64,000 nucleotides of DNA, taken from Bacillus sp. EB01. Lineage in GTDB: Bacteria > Bacillota > Bacilli > Bacillales > Cytobacillaceae. The stretch spans positions 2,137,130 to 2,201,129 of the forward strand of contig NZ_HG964497.1 of the NCBI RefSeq assembly GCF_000613125.1. The letters are read 5' to 3'. The notes beneath the pieces are model-generated. The model was not told the origin of the DNA, made no database searches, and worked only from the letters and a program-made list of their open reading frames with translations. Of this stretch, positions 17,281 to 25,564 are shown in pieces (position 1 is the stretch's first letter; every line of letters begins with the position of its first letter). Made by a program: the position numbers and the translations under genes.

Positions 17281-18162
17281 TTATTGAATGACATCCTGAA
17301 GTGCATCTTCCCAATTTGATTCAGAAGGGGTTATATACCAGCGTTTTCTCAATTTCTTGCTTTCCTTCACACCCATTCCGCCAATAATAATCTTTAGCTG
17401 AGGATTATGCGTCTGAAGTGTTTTTAAGAAATAATTCATTTCGGATTCAACCATTTTTTCCGATACAGAGAGAGCTACAATTTCGATTCCCTTTTCACGA
17501 ATCAGCTCCCCAAGTCCCTCAAGTGGTGTATTGGCACCAATATAATAGACTGGATATCGCCTCTCCCTCAGGTATAGCGTAAACATCAGCAATCCCAGCT
17601 GGTGTTCCTCTCCTTCCGGACAAAACGCCATCACCTTTGGCAGCTCCGCTGAAACAGGGAAAACATTGAGAAGTTTCATGATACGCTGTTGAACCAGGTT
17701 AGAAATCATATGCTCATTCACAACATGAAAAACGCCCTCTTCCCAAGCTTGTCCTACCTTATTCATAAGAGGAACAACTATGGATTGAAGAACCATCCTG
17801 TAAGGAAACTGTGAAAAATAAAGATCAAGCAACAGTTCACATTTTGCTGAATCCAATTCTTCGACTGCCTCAAACAATTCAGCAATTTGCATATCAAAGC
17901 TTTGAGCAGATGACCATCCGGGAAGGGAGACGGTTTTGTTTTCCTTCTTATCACGTAACAACTTAACGGCCTGGCCGATATTTATTCCGTTTTCCTGCAC
18001 CTGTTTTTTTAACCATTTCAGGTCTTTTAAATTTTCTTCTGTATACACTCGATGCCCTGATTCATTCCGCTCCGGCGTAATCGCCTGGTATCGATTTTCC
18101 CAGGCCCGGATCGTTACAGTCGGCATATCAAGGATTTTTGATACAGCTTTAATATTGTACAT
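17281..18162 (-). CDS. litR: LitR/CarH-type MerR repressor with B12-binding domain (putative photoreceptor)
   Basis: The 293-aa protein has a MerR winged helix (residues 1-70, MPTVTIRAWENRY), a helical-bundle domain and a cobalamin-binding Rossmann domain. The signature W-x9-EH of the light-sensing helical bundle is present (W140, E150, H151), and the lower-ligand motif E-x-H-x-x-G is at E185-H187-G190. In CarH and LitR these bind adenosylcobalamin; in the dark the tetramer represses, and light breaks it up. No carotenoid gene is in the window, so its targets are unknown; it may act on itself or distant genes. Confidence 0.85.
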   Translation of the reverse strand: MYNIKAVSKILDMPTVTIRAWENRYQAITPERNESGHRVYTEENLKDLKWLKKQVQENGINIGQAVKLLRDKKENKTVSLPGWSSAQSFDMQIAELFEAVEELDSAKCELLLDLYFSQFPYRMVLQSIVVPLMNKVGQAWEEGVFHVVNEHMISNLVQQRIMKLLNVFPVSAELPKVMAFCPEGEEHQLGLLMFTLYLRERRYPVYYIGANTPLEGLGELIREKGIEIVALSVSEKMVESEMNYFLKTLQTHNPQLKIIIGGMGVKESKKLRKRWYITPSESNWEDALQDVIQ

Positions 18163-18556
18163 AAAGCAACCCTTCTTTTACATTCATTATACAAAAAACC
18201 TTAAATCAGCGATGTTAAACTTCATCATACACTGATTGTTCGTTACGCAAACCGGGATAATTTTTCTCTTAAGGCTGAATCCTGAAAGAAAAACTCATAA
18301 TGATTCGTACTTTTACGGGCAGCTAGCTCCATCTTTTCTTTTTGCAACCTAAGAATCGGACAAGGTGCTCACTGCCGGTTATTGCAGGATAAGATGATTA
18401 TACATTAATTATATTAATACTAAAATAGCCATTTGGGATTGCCAGGAATAAAGCTTATAAACAAGAGAAGCTTTCCCTTAACAACTCGGGAAAGCTTCTT
18501 AATAACATGTTTATAGAAAGTCATTCGTGCCTTTTTGGTCTCTATCCTGAAAAATA
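18163..18556. other. Intergenic stretch upstream of litR
   Basis: No coding sequence is supported. It holds the litR upstream region, with a TATAAT-like -10 in reverse orientation near 18190, and the terminator at 18466. Nothing else was seen. Confidence 0.5.
18466..18500. terminator. Terminator after the 66-aa gene
   Basis: AGAAGCTTTCCC and GGGAAAGCTTCT form a 12-bp perfect stem with a 10-base loop, about 55 bp beyond the stop of the leftward small gene. Confidence 0.85.
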
Positions 18557-18757
18557 TTATTTTTTTCCTCCTTGGATGACTTTGAATGCTGCTTTCTTCT
18601 CAGTCTTTGTTTGATAGAGAGGGTCATTCGATGGAAAAAAAGCTGGTCTATCCAGACCGTTTACCTTTGCGTACATTTGTTTTTCCACCTGTTTTTCTTC
18701 AACCTTAATGCCCATCAATTCTTTGACCTTCAACATAAACCGATTGAATAAATCCAT
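18557..18757 (-). CDS. Small hypothetical protein, 66 aa
   Basis: The product starts MDLFNRFMLKVKELMGIKV, is charged, has no membrane segment and ends in basic residues. The ATG at 18757 follows GAAAGGAGAGG, a strong ribosome site. I do not recognise a family. Confidence 0.6.
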   Translation of the reverse strand: MDLFNRFMLKVKELMGIKVEEKQVEKQMYAKVNGLDRPAFFPSNDPLYQTKTEKKAAFKVIQGGKK

Positions 18758-18847
18758 GGAACCCTCTCCTTTCAAACTCTACTAACTGATATGCCGCACT
18801 TTCTGCCACTATTCCTCCCACACCTCATTGGAAGAAGGGCTTTTATT

Positions 18848-19165
18848 TTATAAAAACAAAAATGTACCCATGAATAAACAAAGTGAACCAACAGGTATGG
18901 GGTGCCTCAAAAAAGAAGTAAAATACTTAAACGTTGTCTCCACTTCATCGCTCTCCCTTCTGAATACCCCGAGTGACAGTGCTAAAAACACCGCCGAACA
19001 AAACAAAAGGATCATTGGGAAACTTGTATAACCAGTATGAACAGGAATACGGAATGTATAAACATATCCACGTTCCATAATCAGCTTGAACGCTGTATAT
19101 GCAATCACCAGCTCAATCCCGACCGTCAATAAAACCCAAAGCCAAAACTCTACTTTTCTAGTCAT
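18848..19165 (-). CDS. Hypothetical membrane protein, 105 aa
   Basis: Three predicted membrane segments (WLWVLLTVGIELVIAYTAF, FPMILLFCSAVFLALSLGVF, VGSLCLFMGTFLFL). GCGGAGG lies 5 bp before the ATG. No family recognised. It runs in the same direction as its neighbours but with its own spacing of ~90 bp, so it may be transcribed alone. Confidence 0.6.
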   Translation of the reverse strand: MTRKVEFWLWVLLTVGIELVIAYTAFKLIMERGYVYTFRIPVHTGYTSFPMILLFCSAVFLALSLGVFRRESDEVETTFKYFTSFLRHPIPVGSLCLFMGTFLFL

Positions 19166-19318
19166 CTATAGCCTCCGCCAAGTAATGCTTATGCTAAGAA
19201 TAATTCGCTCCACTGGAAGCTGTTTCCTCCCAAAAGTAAAAATTTTCCGCCAAACCAAAAGAAAAAAGCCCGGAGTTCCTCCGCTTTCAACGAAGGGTAA
19301 CTGACGAGCTCTTTTTAT

Positions 19319-20590
19319 TTATTTCTGATGTGCCAGTTTTCTTTTTAAAACGGCACGCTTTTCCCCATTAGTCCAATAGACGGTTCCCATGGCAATCAGC
19401 AGCATAATGCCTGTTACCGCGAATACGCTTTGCACCGGGAAAAAACCTCCGATAAGACCGCCAAGCATTGGTCCGACCATTCCACCCAGTTGGTTCGACG
19501 TTTGATGAAGGCTGAATGCCCTGCCCCGGAAATCTGCTGGAGTTGTTTTTACCACGAGTCCATTTAAGGCCGGGTACACTGCACAGAAAAAGATTCCGTA
19601 AATGAACCTAACAATTGAAAATCCAACGATATGTGTAAAGACAATTTGGGCCAGTGTACCAATACCACCACCCAAGAGACCAATCATCAACACCTTATTA
19701 AAACCGTGTTTATCGGCCCACTTGCCCCAGAAAGGAGCGAATATGGCGCTAGCAATTCCCGGTAAGGAAAAGACGATCCCTGCCAAAAGCGCTGCTTTAT
19801 CTGCGGAACCGCCAATATCCACTATATACAACGGAAGCACTGGCTCAATAATCATGACAGAACAGCTGACTACAAGGGTCAGAAGTAAAACATGCACAAA
19901 TGGTTTGTTATTTGCAGCAATTTTAAAATCTTGAATAACCGAGCCCTTCCCCTTACTCGGCTTGAAATTTTCCTCTTTTACCCAGAAAACAATCAGGAAG
20001 GTAGCAAGCCCTACGATAATTCCGCCAGTCGCAAATGCCCATCGATTGCCAACCAGTTCAGCAATCCCTCCCCCAAGCAACGGCCCCAGGATTCCGCCTG
20101 AAGCAGATGAAGAGGAAATAAGTGAAAGGGCATAGCCTACTTTTTCATTCGGTGTATTGGTTCCAATCAGGGCAATAGCTCCTGGAATGAAGCCGCTCAA
20201 TAACCCCTGCAGGATCCGTAATGTCAGAATCTCATAAGGGTTCGTAACAAATGCCATCAACGTATAAATTACAAACAGGACAAACCCTGCCCTGACAATC
20301 ATCGGTTTCCGGCCATATTTATCGGCCATCCTGCCCCAAAATGGGGATGCAATCGCCCCCGCAAAAAAAGCAGAACTGAATATCAATCCTGACCATATTT
20401 CTGTATGGTCATGAACCCCGATTTCCAATAGAAAAATCGGCAGAAACGGGATAACCATGGAAAAGCTCGCCGATGTAAAAAAGACCCCAATCCAGAGTAC
20501 CCACAAATTCCGCTTCCAAATAGGCAAAATATGCATCTCCCTGTTTTCATTTATGCAGTCCATCTTACCATAGCCGCCAATTAATTTCAT
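19319..20590 (-). CDS. MFS transporter, multidrug-efflux type
   Basis: The 423-aa protein has 12 hydrophobic segments and the drug:H+ antiporter motif A (GRMADKYGRKPMIVRAG) in the first cytoplasmic loop, repeated as GKWADKHGFNKVLM in the second half, plus the motif-C-like glycine-rich stretch GGILGPLLGGGIAEL in segment 5. It probably exports a drug or metabolite with proton exchange. The long N-terminal tail before IWKRNLWVLW is unusual; a later start near the AGGGAG at about 20535 is possible. Confidence 0.85.
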   Translation of the reverse strand: MKLIGGYGKMDCINENREMHILPIWKRNLWVLWIGVFFTSASFSMVIPFLPIFLLEIGVHDHTEIWSGLIFSSAFFAGAIASPFWGRMADKYGRKPMIVRAGFVLFVIYTLMAFVTNPYEILTLRILQGLLSGFIPGAIALIGTNTPNEKVGYALSLISSSSASGGILGPLLGGGIAELVGNRWAFATGGIIVGLATFLIVFWVKEENFKPSKGKGSVIQDFKIAANNKPFVHVLLLTLVVSCSVMIIEPVLPLYIVDIGGSADKAALLAGIVFSLPGIASAIFAPFWGKWADKHGFNKVLMIGLLGGGIGTLAQIVFTHIVGFSIVRFIYGIFFCAVYPALNGLVVKTTPADFRGRAFSLHQTSNQLGGMVGPMLGGLIGGFFPVQSVFAVTGIMLLIAMGTVYWTNGEKRAVLKRKLAHQK

Positions 20591-20690
20591 CTACGAAATA
20601 TTCGTTTACCGAAGTATTTTTCAAGAATATCTCGATGGAAAATAATTGAAATTAATGATAAGATACTTAAGATGAAAGGGGCTGAGGGTT

Positions 20691-21254
20691 TTGGATTTAG
20701 GCTTAAAAAAAGATGAAGTAAGGTTAGCAGAGTATACCCCTGAATGGACGGAAGAATTTCAGAAGGTAAAAAAGGAAATTTGTTTGAAAACCAGTCTTGG
20801 TGCGGACAGAATTGAGCATATCGGCAGCACAGCCATATTGGGGATGCCTGCAAAGCCAATTATTGATCTTTTAGTTGGAATAGATGATCTCAAAGTCCTT
20901 GATAAACAAATCATATCCGGTTTAAAAGAATGCGGTTTTTTAAGATTAAAAGTTGAACGCCTCGGAGAAATCGTATTTGCCAAATTTACAGACACGACCT
21001 ACGAAGTGAAAACACACTTTATACACATGGTTGACTATCAACAGGATTTATGGAAAGACCTGACTTTCTTTCGCGATTACTTAAATGCGAACGAAACGGC
21101 CAGACAACAATATCTAACTATCAAGCTTGCATACTTGGAAAACGGCTCGAACGGCATAAATGAATACACTGCCTTCAAAGAGGAGTTTGTCAGAGGAATT
21201 TATAATAAGAGGGAACAAAATGAGGATTCGTTTCAAGTAACCCCTAATTCATAG
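20691..21254 (+). CDS. GrpB/UPF0157 family protein (nucleotidyltransferase fold)
   Basis: This 187-aa protein has the GrpB hallmarks: YTPEWTEEF near the start, then IEHIGSTAILGMPAKPIIDLLVG, where GS and the paired acids form the nucleotidyltransferase core, and YEVKTHFIHMVD. Members look like minimal nucleotidyltransferases and are sometimes fused to dephospho-CoA kinase, but the substrate is unknown. It starts with TTG at 20691, preceded by GGGGCTGAGGG. It is divergent from the MFS gene. Confidence 0.85.
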   Translation: MDLGLKKDEVRLAEYTPEWTEEFQKVKKEICLKTSLGADRIEHIGSTAILGMPAKPIIDLLVGIDDLKVLDKQIISGLKECGFLRLKVERLGEIVFAKFTDTTYEVKTHFIHMVDYQQDLWKDLTFFRDYLNANETARQQYLTIKLAYLENGSNGINEYTAFKEEFVRGIYNKREQNEDSFQVTPNS

Positions 21255-21285
21255 AGTTAACACGATGGGCTCTATTAAACTAAAT

Positions 21286-21321
21286 ACCCCTTCAACAAGG
21301 CTATTACCTTCTTGAAGGGGT
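21286..21321. terminator. Bidirectional terminator between GrpB and subtilisin genes
   Basis: CCCCTTCAA (21287-21295) pairs with TTGAAGGGG (21312-21320) between two convergent genes. Confidence 0.85.
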
Positions 21322-21337
21322 GCTGTTTAATTGAGGA

Positions 21338-22615
21338 TTATTTTACACGCGCAAAACCGAAACCGGATGCATAGTCATCGCCAGTAGCTGATCCATAACC
21401 ACCTTTAATGTCATACAGTTTCGCTCTTCTTTGAAGTTCGGTGCGAAGAGTCTTGTTCGTGTAGGATAAGTTGGAAGACCAAATCTTAGCAGCAAGCCCG
21501 GCTACGTGCGGAGTTGCCATTGACGTGCCGCTGATAGTGTTGTAGTTTCCATCGTACCAAGTAGATTCAATTGCTGCACCTGGAGCGGAAATTTCAACGT
21601 CTTTTTCCTGGATAACATAGTCACCATCAGTGTTCGGGTTGCCGCGTGAAGAGAAGTTGGCAACACGGTATGTTCCGTTCTCCTGGACATTTTCCAATGC
21701 AGCCACTGCTACTGCATTAACGAGGGCACCCGGATAGCCAATTGTGTTGGCTGCATAACCGGAGTTTCCTGCAGCTGCTACGACAAGGACATTCTTGCTA
21801 TATGCATAGTCAACTGCGGATGCAATCATTGTATCTTTGCCGCTTGACCCTAGTGACATATTAATTACCACTTTCGAACCTGTCGCAGTAGCTTGGTCAG
21901 CAACATGGCGGATAGCACCAGCGATATCATCTGAATATCCAGAACCACTGTCAGTCAAAACTTTATAAGCCCAAAGCTTCGCTTGCGGAGCAACTCCGAA
22001 GACTCCCTGGCCATCATCGGCGCCGTCTGCCAGAACGGTTCCGGCAACATGTGTACCATGTCCGTTACGGTCCGTACATGTACCGTTTACAATAGGAGAA
22101 GATGTTTGCGTAAAGTCCTTACACTGTTCAGCCTGGCCTCGCAAATCATAGTGGTTTGTGTAAACCCCTGTGTCAAGAACGGCTACCTTAATGCCTGAAC
22201 CGCCTGACGTTGCTGTAACGTATGGATCATTATAAATAGCTTGGATTCCCCATGGAGTGCGGTCGCTTGGCAAGGAAGTGATTGCATTGGCTGTAACATC
22301 CTTTTTGATGGCAGGGTTTTCTCTGCTGTCTAAAGCAACTTCCTGAACCTGTTCAATTTTCAGGTTCTTATTTTTCAACAATGCATCATACTGCTTTCCG
22401 TTTACTTCAGTTGTGAAACCTTCCGCACCGAAATCCCAGCGTGGCTTGTAGCTTTGTTTCGCTTTAGCCATTTCAGAGCTGGCCCCCTTGATTACGACGC
22501 GGTACGTATCCTTTGCGGTTCCCTCCGGACCTTGGCTGCTTGCTCCAGCAGCAAACAGTGAAAGTCCCATAGACAGCGCCAATAGCGCCGATCCAACCTT
22601 TGTTCTCTTCTTCAT
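21338..22615 (-). CDS. Secreted subtilisin-family serine protease (S8)
   Basis: The 425-aa preproenzyme has a signal peptide (SALLALSMGLSLFAAGASS), an I9 propeptide (TYRVVIKGASSEMAKAK to about residue 100) and a catalytic domain. The triad is Asp148 (VLDTGVY), His186 (RNGHGTHVAG) and Ser365 (SGTSMATPHVAG), with the oxyanion Asn284 (AAAGNSG). Two cysteines around AEQCKDF and GTCTDR may form a disulfide, as in some thermostable or psychrophilic subtilases. The ATG at 22615 follows GGAGAGGAG. It is a degradative exoprotease with its own transcription unit. Confidence 0.95.
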   Translation of the reverse strand: MKKRTKVGSALLALSMGLSLFAAGASSQGPEGTAKDTYRVVIKGASSEMAKAKQSYKPRWDFGAEGFTTEVNGKQYDALLKNKNLKIEQVQEVALDSRENPAIKKDVTANAITSLPSDRTPWGIQAIYNDPYVTATSGGSGIKVAVLDTGVYTNHYDLRGQAEQCKDFTQTSSPIVNGTCTDRNGHGTHVAGTVLADGADDGQGVFGVAPQAKLWAYKVLTDSGSGYSDDIAGAIRHVADQATATGSKVVINMSLGSSGKDTMIASAVDYAYSKNVLVVAAAGNSGYAANTIGYPGALVNAVAVAALENVQENGTYRVANFSSRGNPNTDGDYVIQEKDVEISAPGAAIESTWYDGNYNTISGTSMATPHVAGLAAKIWSSNLSYTNKTLRTELQRRAKLYDIKGGYGSATGDDYASGFGFARVK

Positions 22616-22876
22616 TGTATTTCTCCTCTCCACCTTAGGTATGTACAGCACAGCATTTTTTCCGGCTGTAATTTAGAGTGTATTCAGAAAGTTTGAGCAG
22701 CGCAATTATTCATGTGCCCGCTTTTATTGGGAAAATTAAAGGAGAAATTCAAGAGAAACTACGGTTTGCAGTTGGGAAATTTTCTGGGGAGGTTTAATTT
22801 ATATTCAATGTTATCGGGGCGATTAAAGAGCTCCTTTGGGTATGGATAAGAGATTTCTATCCCTCTTTTTCACAAA

Positions 22877-23061
22877 GGCTGTGTTAATGGATATTGTTGA
22901 ATTTATAGCAGTGTTGATTGGAGCGGAAGGCGCGAAGACTCCTGTGGGAGCAGCGGGACAGGAGAGACCCCGCAGGAGCAAAGCGACGAGGAGGCTCACC
23001 GCCCGCCCCACGGAAAGCGAAGCGCCGGTAGCGGAAATCAACAGACTTGTTTTACACAGCC
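22877..23061. mobile_element. MITE-like element, copy 2, with 8-bp target duplication
   Basis: The ends GGCTGTGTTAA and TTTACACAGCC are inverted repeats; TTCACAAA flanks both sides (22869-22876, 23062-23069). The 185-bp interior is GC-rich with internal inverted repeats and matches copy 1 at 15047-15291. No transposase. The 8-bp duplication and GG-starting ends would fit mobilisation by an ISL3-type transposase elsewhere; inference. Confidence 0.88.
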
Positions 23062-23120
23062 TTCACAAAAAAAAGACCCTTTAAAGCAGGTCCCTTTATA
23101 TGTGACTCTTTTCATTTTCT

Positions 23121-23459
23121 CTAAACATCAAGCTTGTATTGTTGTAAAATTGTCTCCAGTTTGATTGCCTTTGTCATATCCCCTTTAATCTTCAGCTTGC
23201 CTGTCATGAAAGCCATTGTGCCATTCAGCTTACCTGCCAAAAATTTGCGGAAACTATCAAATGACATACTTAATGTACAGTCCGCAGGGGATTCAGAACC
23301 CTTCACTACTTTTGCCTGTCCTTCCTTAAAATGAAGCTGGTATGTACCCTCCTCATCACCGGAAATATCGAACTGATAAACAGTATTAATCCCCAAAATC
23401 GGATTTGGGTTTTGGTTTACCTCATTTTCAATTTCTCGCATTGTTTCAAACAAATTCAT
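23121..23459 (-). CDS. SCP2 sterol-carrier-domain protein
   Basis: The 112-aa protein is a stand-alone SCP2 domain: YQFDISGDEEGTYQLHF, DCTLSMSFDSFRKFLAGK and GKLKIKGDMTKAIKLETIL are the usual strands and lipid-binding helix. SCP2 domains bind fatty acyl chains or acyl-CoA. The ATG at 23459 follows GGGGGGAGGG. A FadR-type palindrome lies 19 bp upstream of the start, which suggests control by acyl-CoA levels with the fatty acid degradation genes. Confidence 0.88.
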   Translation of the reverse strand: MNLFETMREIENEVNQNPNPILGINTVYQFDISGDEEGTYQLHFKEGQAKVVKGSESPADCTLSMSFDSFRKFLAGKLNGTMAFMTGKLKIKGDMTKAIKLETILQQYKLDV

Positions 23460-23477
23460 TGCCCTCCCCCCTAAAAA

Positions 23478-23495
23478 TGAATGACTATTCATTCG
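23478..23495. promoter_or_regulatory. FadR-type operator upstream of the SCP2 gene
   Basis: TGAATGACTATTCATTCG matches the B. subtilis FadR (YsiA) consensus TGAATGANTANTCATTCA at all but the last position. It sits between the promoter region and the ribosome site, a position suited to repression that acyl-CoA would relieve. Confidence 0.75.
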
Positions 23496-23762
23496 TTATA
23501 TATATCTATATTACCTGTAATGATGTTAATCCACAACTATCAAACTACAAATCAATTCCTTGTACTTCTGTACTTGAGCAATGTTTTAATAATCACAATT
23601 AAGATAGATTAAAATTCATTCCGTTCCACAAATTATTTTTACAAAATAGTTATAAATCACTATTCAATAGTTATATAATACAATGTTGATATTTAGTTCT
23701 GTTATATAACAAACCCCGCTAATTTAAGAAGCTATAATGTTGGAAAAGGAGCTATATATTAG

Positions 23763-24068
23763 ATGAATAAAACAGAGGCTATTGCACGCCGCATATTCGG
23801 TTGGAAGCTGAATCGCTGGGACCGCTGGTTTGATTTCGAGAACAGGAAGTTCATCCTTGTATCAGATTTCCAGCCTGACAAGAACCTTGAGCATGCCATG
23901 CTGATCGTCAAGAAACTTGAGCAGTTTGGATATACTTTTACCAAAAATGGGGACTCTGAGGTTAGATTTAATCATGTCGGGGGGGCCGGAGCTAACCTGG
24001 CAGAGGCAATCACCGATGCAGCCTATTCAATTGCAGACACAAGCTCAGTGCCAGATGGTTGGGTTTAA
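23763..24068 (+). CDS. BC1872-like (phage ABA-sandwich domain) protein
   Basis: The 101-aa product has AIARRIFGWKLNRWDRWFD, NLEHAMLIVKKLEQFGYTF and NLAEAITDAAYSIAD, the pattern of the small BC1872-like ABA-sandwich family often found in Bacillus phages and genomes. AAAAGGAG lies 12 bp upstream of the ATG. There are no other phage genes around, so it is a lone cargo or domesticated gene. Function unknown. Confidence 0.75.
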   Translation: MNKTEAIARRIFGWKLNRWDRWFDFENRKFILVSDFQPDKNLEHAMLIVKKLEQFGYTFTKNGDSEVRFNHVGGAGANLAEAITDAAYSIADTSSVPDGWV

Positions 24069-24075
24069 ATGAAGT

Positions 24076-24110
24076 CCCGTGCCATATACCGCACGGGATT
24101 ATTTATTATT
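24076..24110 (+). terminator. Terminator between convergent genes
   Basis: CCCGTGC (24076-24082) pairs with GCACGGG (24091-24097), followed by a T-rich tract, directly after the BC1872-like stop. Confidence 0.85.
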
Positions 24111-24662
24111 TTTGGCAAAAAATCATTTGTCTGCCTTCGTGTTCATTTTCTTCAAAGGAAAGCACCTTCCAGCCTTTGAACTCCTCTAGCAGCTCATTCG
24201 AATTCAGGCAAAACTTTTTGGACATCCGCTGTGATTGCAGTTCAGGGCTATTAAAGAAAGTTTCGATAAAAACAAATCCGCCTTTTTTTACCCAGCTTTT
24301 CACATATGGAAAAAGCGATCTGTCCAAATAATTAGTAATGACCACTAACTCAAAGGAATCCTCATCAAATGGCAAGCTTTCGTACTCTGTCAGGTCAAAG
24401 ACTTCAGCATGGATAGGCAACATATAACTTTTAGCTTGCTCCTGCACATACTGAATCGCAGTATCTGATAGATCGATCGCGCTTACTCTGTAGCCAAGCC
24501 TGGCCAAGTACAAACTATTGCCTCCCAATCCACAGGCCAAATCCAGTGCTGCCCCTCCTTTTAAATAGGACGCCAGCAAAGCCAGCCGGTCATTTGGGAC
24601 TGGCATCTTTATCTCCTTCAGTTTTTCTTCATACTTTCGTTCCATTTCTGCTTGTCTTCCAT
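24106..24662 (-). pseudogene. Class I SAM-dependent methyltransferase with an apparent 1-bp frameshift near the start
   Basis: The main frame carries motif I (ALDLACGLGGNSLYLA) and the rest of a small class I methyltransferase to the stop. The best start is the ATG at 24662 behind GCGGAGGTGG, but that frame reads MEDKQKWNE and then stops after 14 codons, while the frame of motif I continues from YEEKLKEIKMPVPNDRL. The two halves join if one base is restored in the GAAAG run at about 24634-24638. The total length, 557 bp, is one short of a multiple of three. It is either a mutation or a sequencing error in a short A-run. Confidence 0.75.
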
Positions 24663-24893
24663 TTTCCACCTCCGCGGTTACGGTAATATTATCCAATTTC
24701 TGCTATTATGTCTGACATGCCTTTACATGGGTAAATTTACTATAAAATGTAACTTCTCTCTGTGATGTTTTCAACTTATTGTTCGTTTTACACACTCCAA
24801 GTGAATTTTCCCAGAATTCGTGAAAGTAACCGACAATGGTTAATGCCCGCTCATGCGGGACAAATGATATACAATATGAATGGAGGGTTTTAC

Positions 24894-25229
24894 ATGGTAG
24901 GTAATCACAACGGAAATGGCAATAATAACGGCATCGGCGGTATTCCAGTTCCAATTAATATTTTTAATAAGGACCCCGCAAATATTGATGGTTCCAACGA
25001 TACCAAACTGAATGCAGATCAGTACAAAGTGTTTGTAAATGATTCCTTCGTAGGTGAAAAAGCCCTTGAAAATCCAGGAGAAAACCTTTCGGATATTGAT
25101 GATTTTATTAAATTGCAAGGCATCACCGACTTTGCAGCATGCCTGGAAGGAAATAAGTACACCATCGAGGCCGATAGCAAGGTTAACGATATCAAGGATA
25201 CATTGGAAGTATACTTCAATAACCGTTAG
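24894..25229 (+). CDS. Hypothetical protein with Asn/Gly-rich N-terminus, 111 aa
   Basis: The product starts MVGNHNGNGNNNGIGGIPV and continues into an acidic, soluble domain with no membrane segment or signal peptide. GGAGGG lies 6 bp before the ATG at 24894; an upstream extension of the frame lacks a ribosome site. A short hairpin (CCCGC/GCGGG, 24846-24859) lies upstream. I do not recognise a family. The Asn/Gly tail is like that of some spore-coat or surface proteins, which is only a hint. Confidence 0.65.
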   Translation: MVGNHNGNGNNNGIGGIPVPINIFNKDPANIDGSNDTKLNADQYKVFVNDSFVGEKALENPGENLSDIDDFIKLQGITDFAACLEGNKYTIEADSKVNDIKDTLEVYFNNR

Positions 25230-25254
25230 GCCTGTTCCTATTTTAACAATAGGT

Positions 25255-25292
25255 AAACCCCACTTCCAACAGAAGTGGGGTTTAATTTTATT
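25255..25292. terminator. Terminator after the Asn/Gly-rich gene
   Basis: AAACCCCACTT pairs with AAGTGGGGTTT (25255-25283), followed by a T-rich tract. It separates two convergent genes. Confidence 0.88.
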
Positions 25293-25500
25293 CTTCCCAG
25301 GCTTTTCCTATCAGAAGTTCAAATTCTTTGGCAAGCTTCTCGGGTACATTCGTTAAAATAATTACGTTGTCTCCTTCGATTTCTACGACGTCCCCTGGTA
25401 CCGCTTGCTTTGGAAAAATCGATCTTGGGAAAACCTTCGCAGTGCCATCAAGGTGGATGACAGCATGGTCTTCCTCAAATTTATAAAGAATTCCCCTCAT
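25288..25500 (-). CDS. DUF3006 protein
   Basis: This 70-aa protein matches the DUF3006 outline: GILYKFEEDHAVIHLDG, FPRSIFPKQAVPGDVVEI and VIILTNVPEK. It is a small beta-barrel-like family without known function. The ATG at 25500 follows GGTGAG; the frame is open a little further upstream. It lies 40-60 bp after the start side of the M20 peptidase region and shares direction with it. Confidence 0.7.
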   Translation of the reverse strand: MRGILYKFEEDHAVIHLDGTAKVFPRSIFPKQAVPGDVVEIEGDNVIILTNVPEKLAKEFELLIGKAWEE

Positions 25501-25564
25501 TCTGCTCACCAGCTTTATCATTTATTTTTACATTTCACTTTATAAAATCGACTAAGAAGGTACC

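Noticed and set aside
23763-24068. Prophage remnant because of the BC1872-like gene
   Set aside because: No integrase, structural or att-like sequences around it; the gene is a single one among chromosomal genes.
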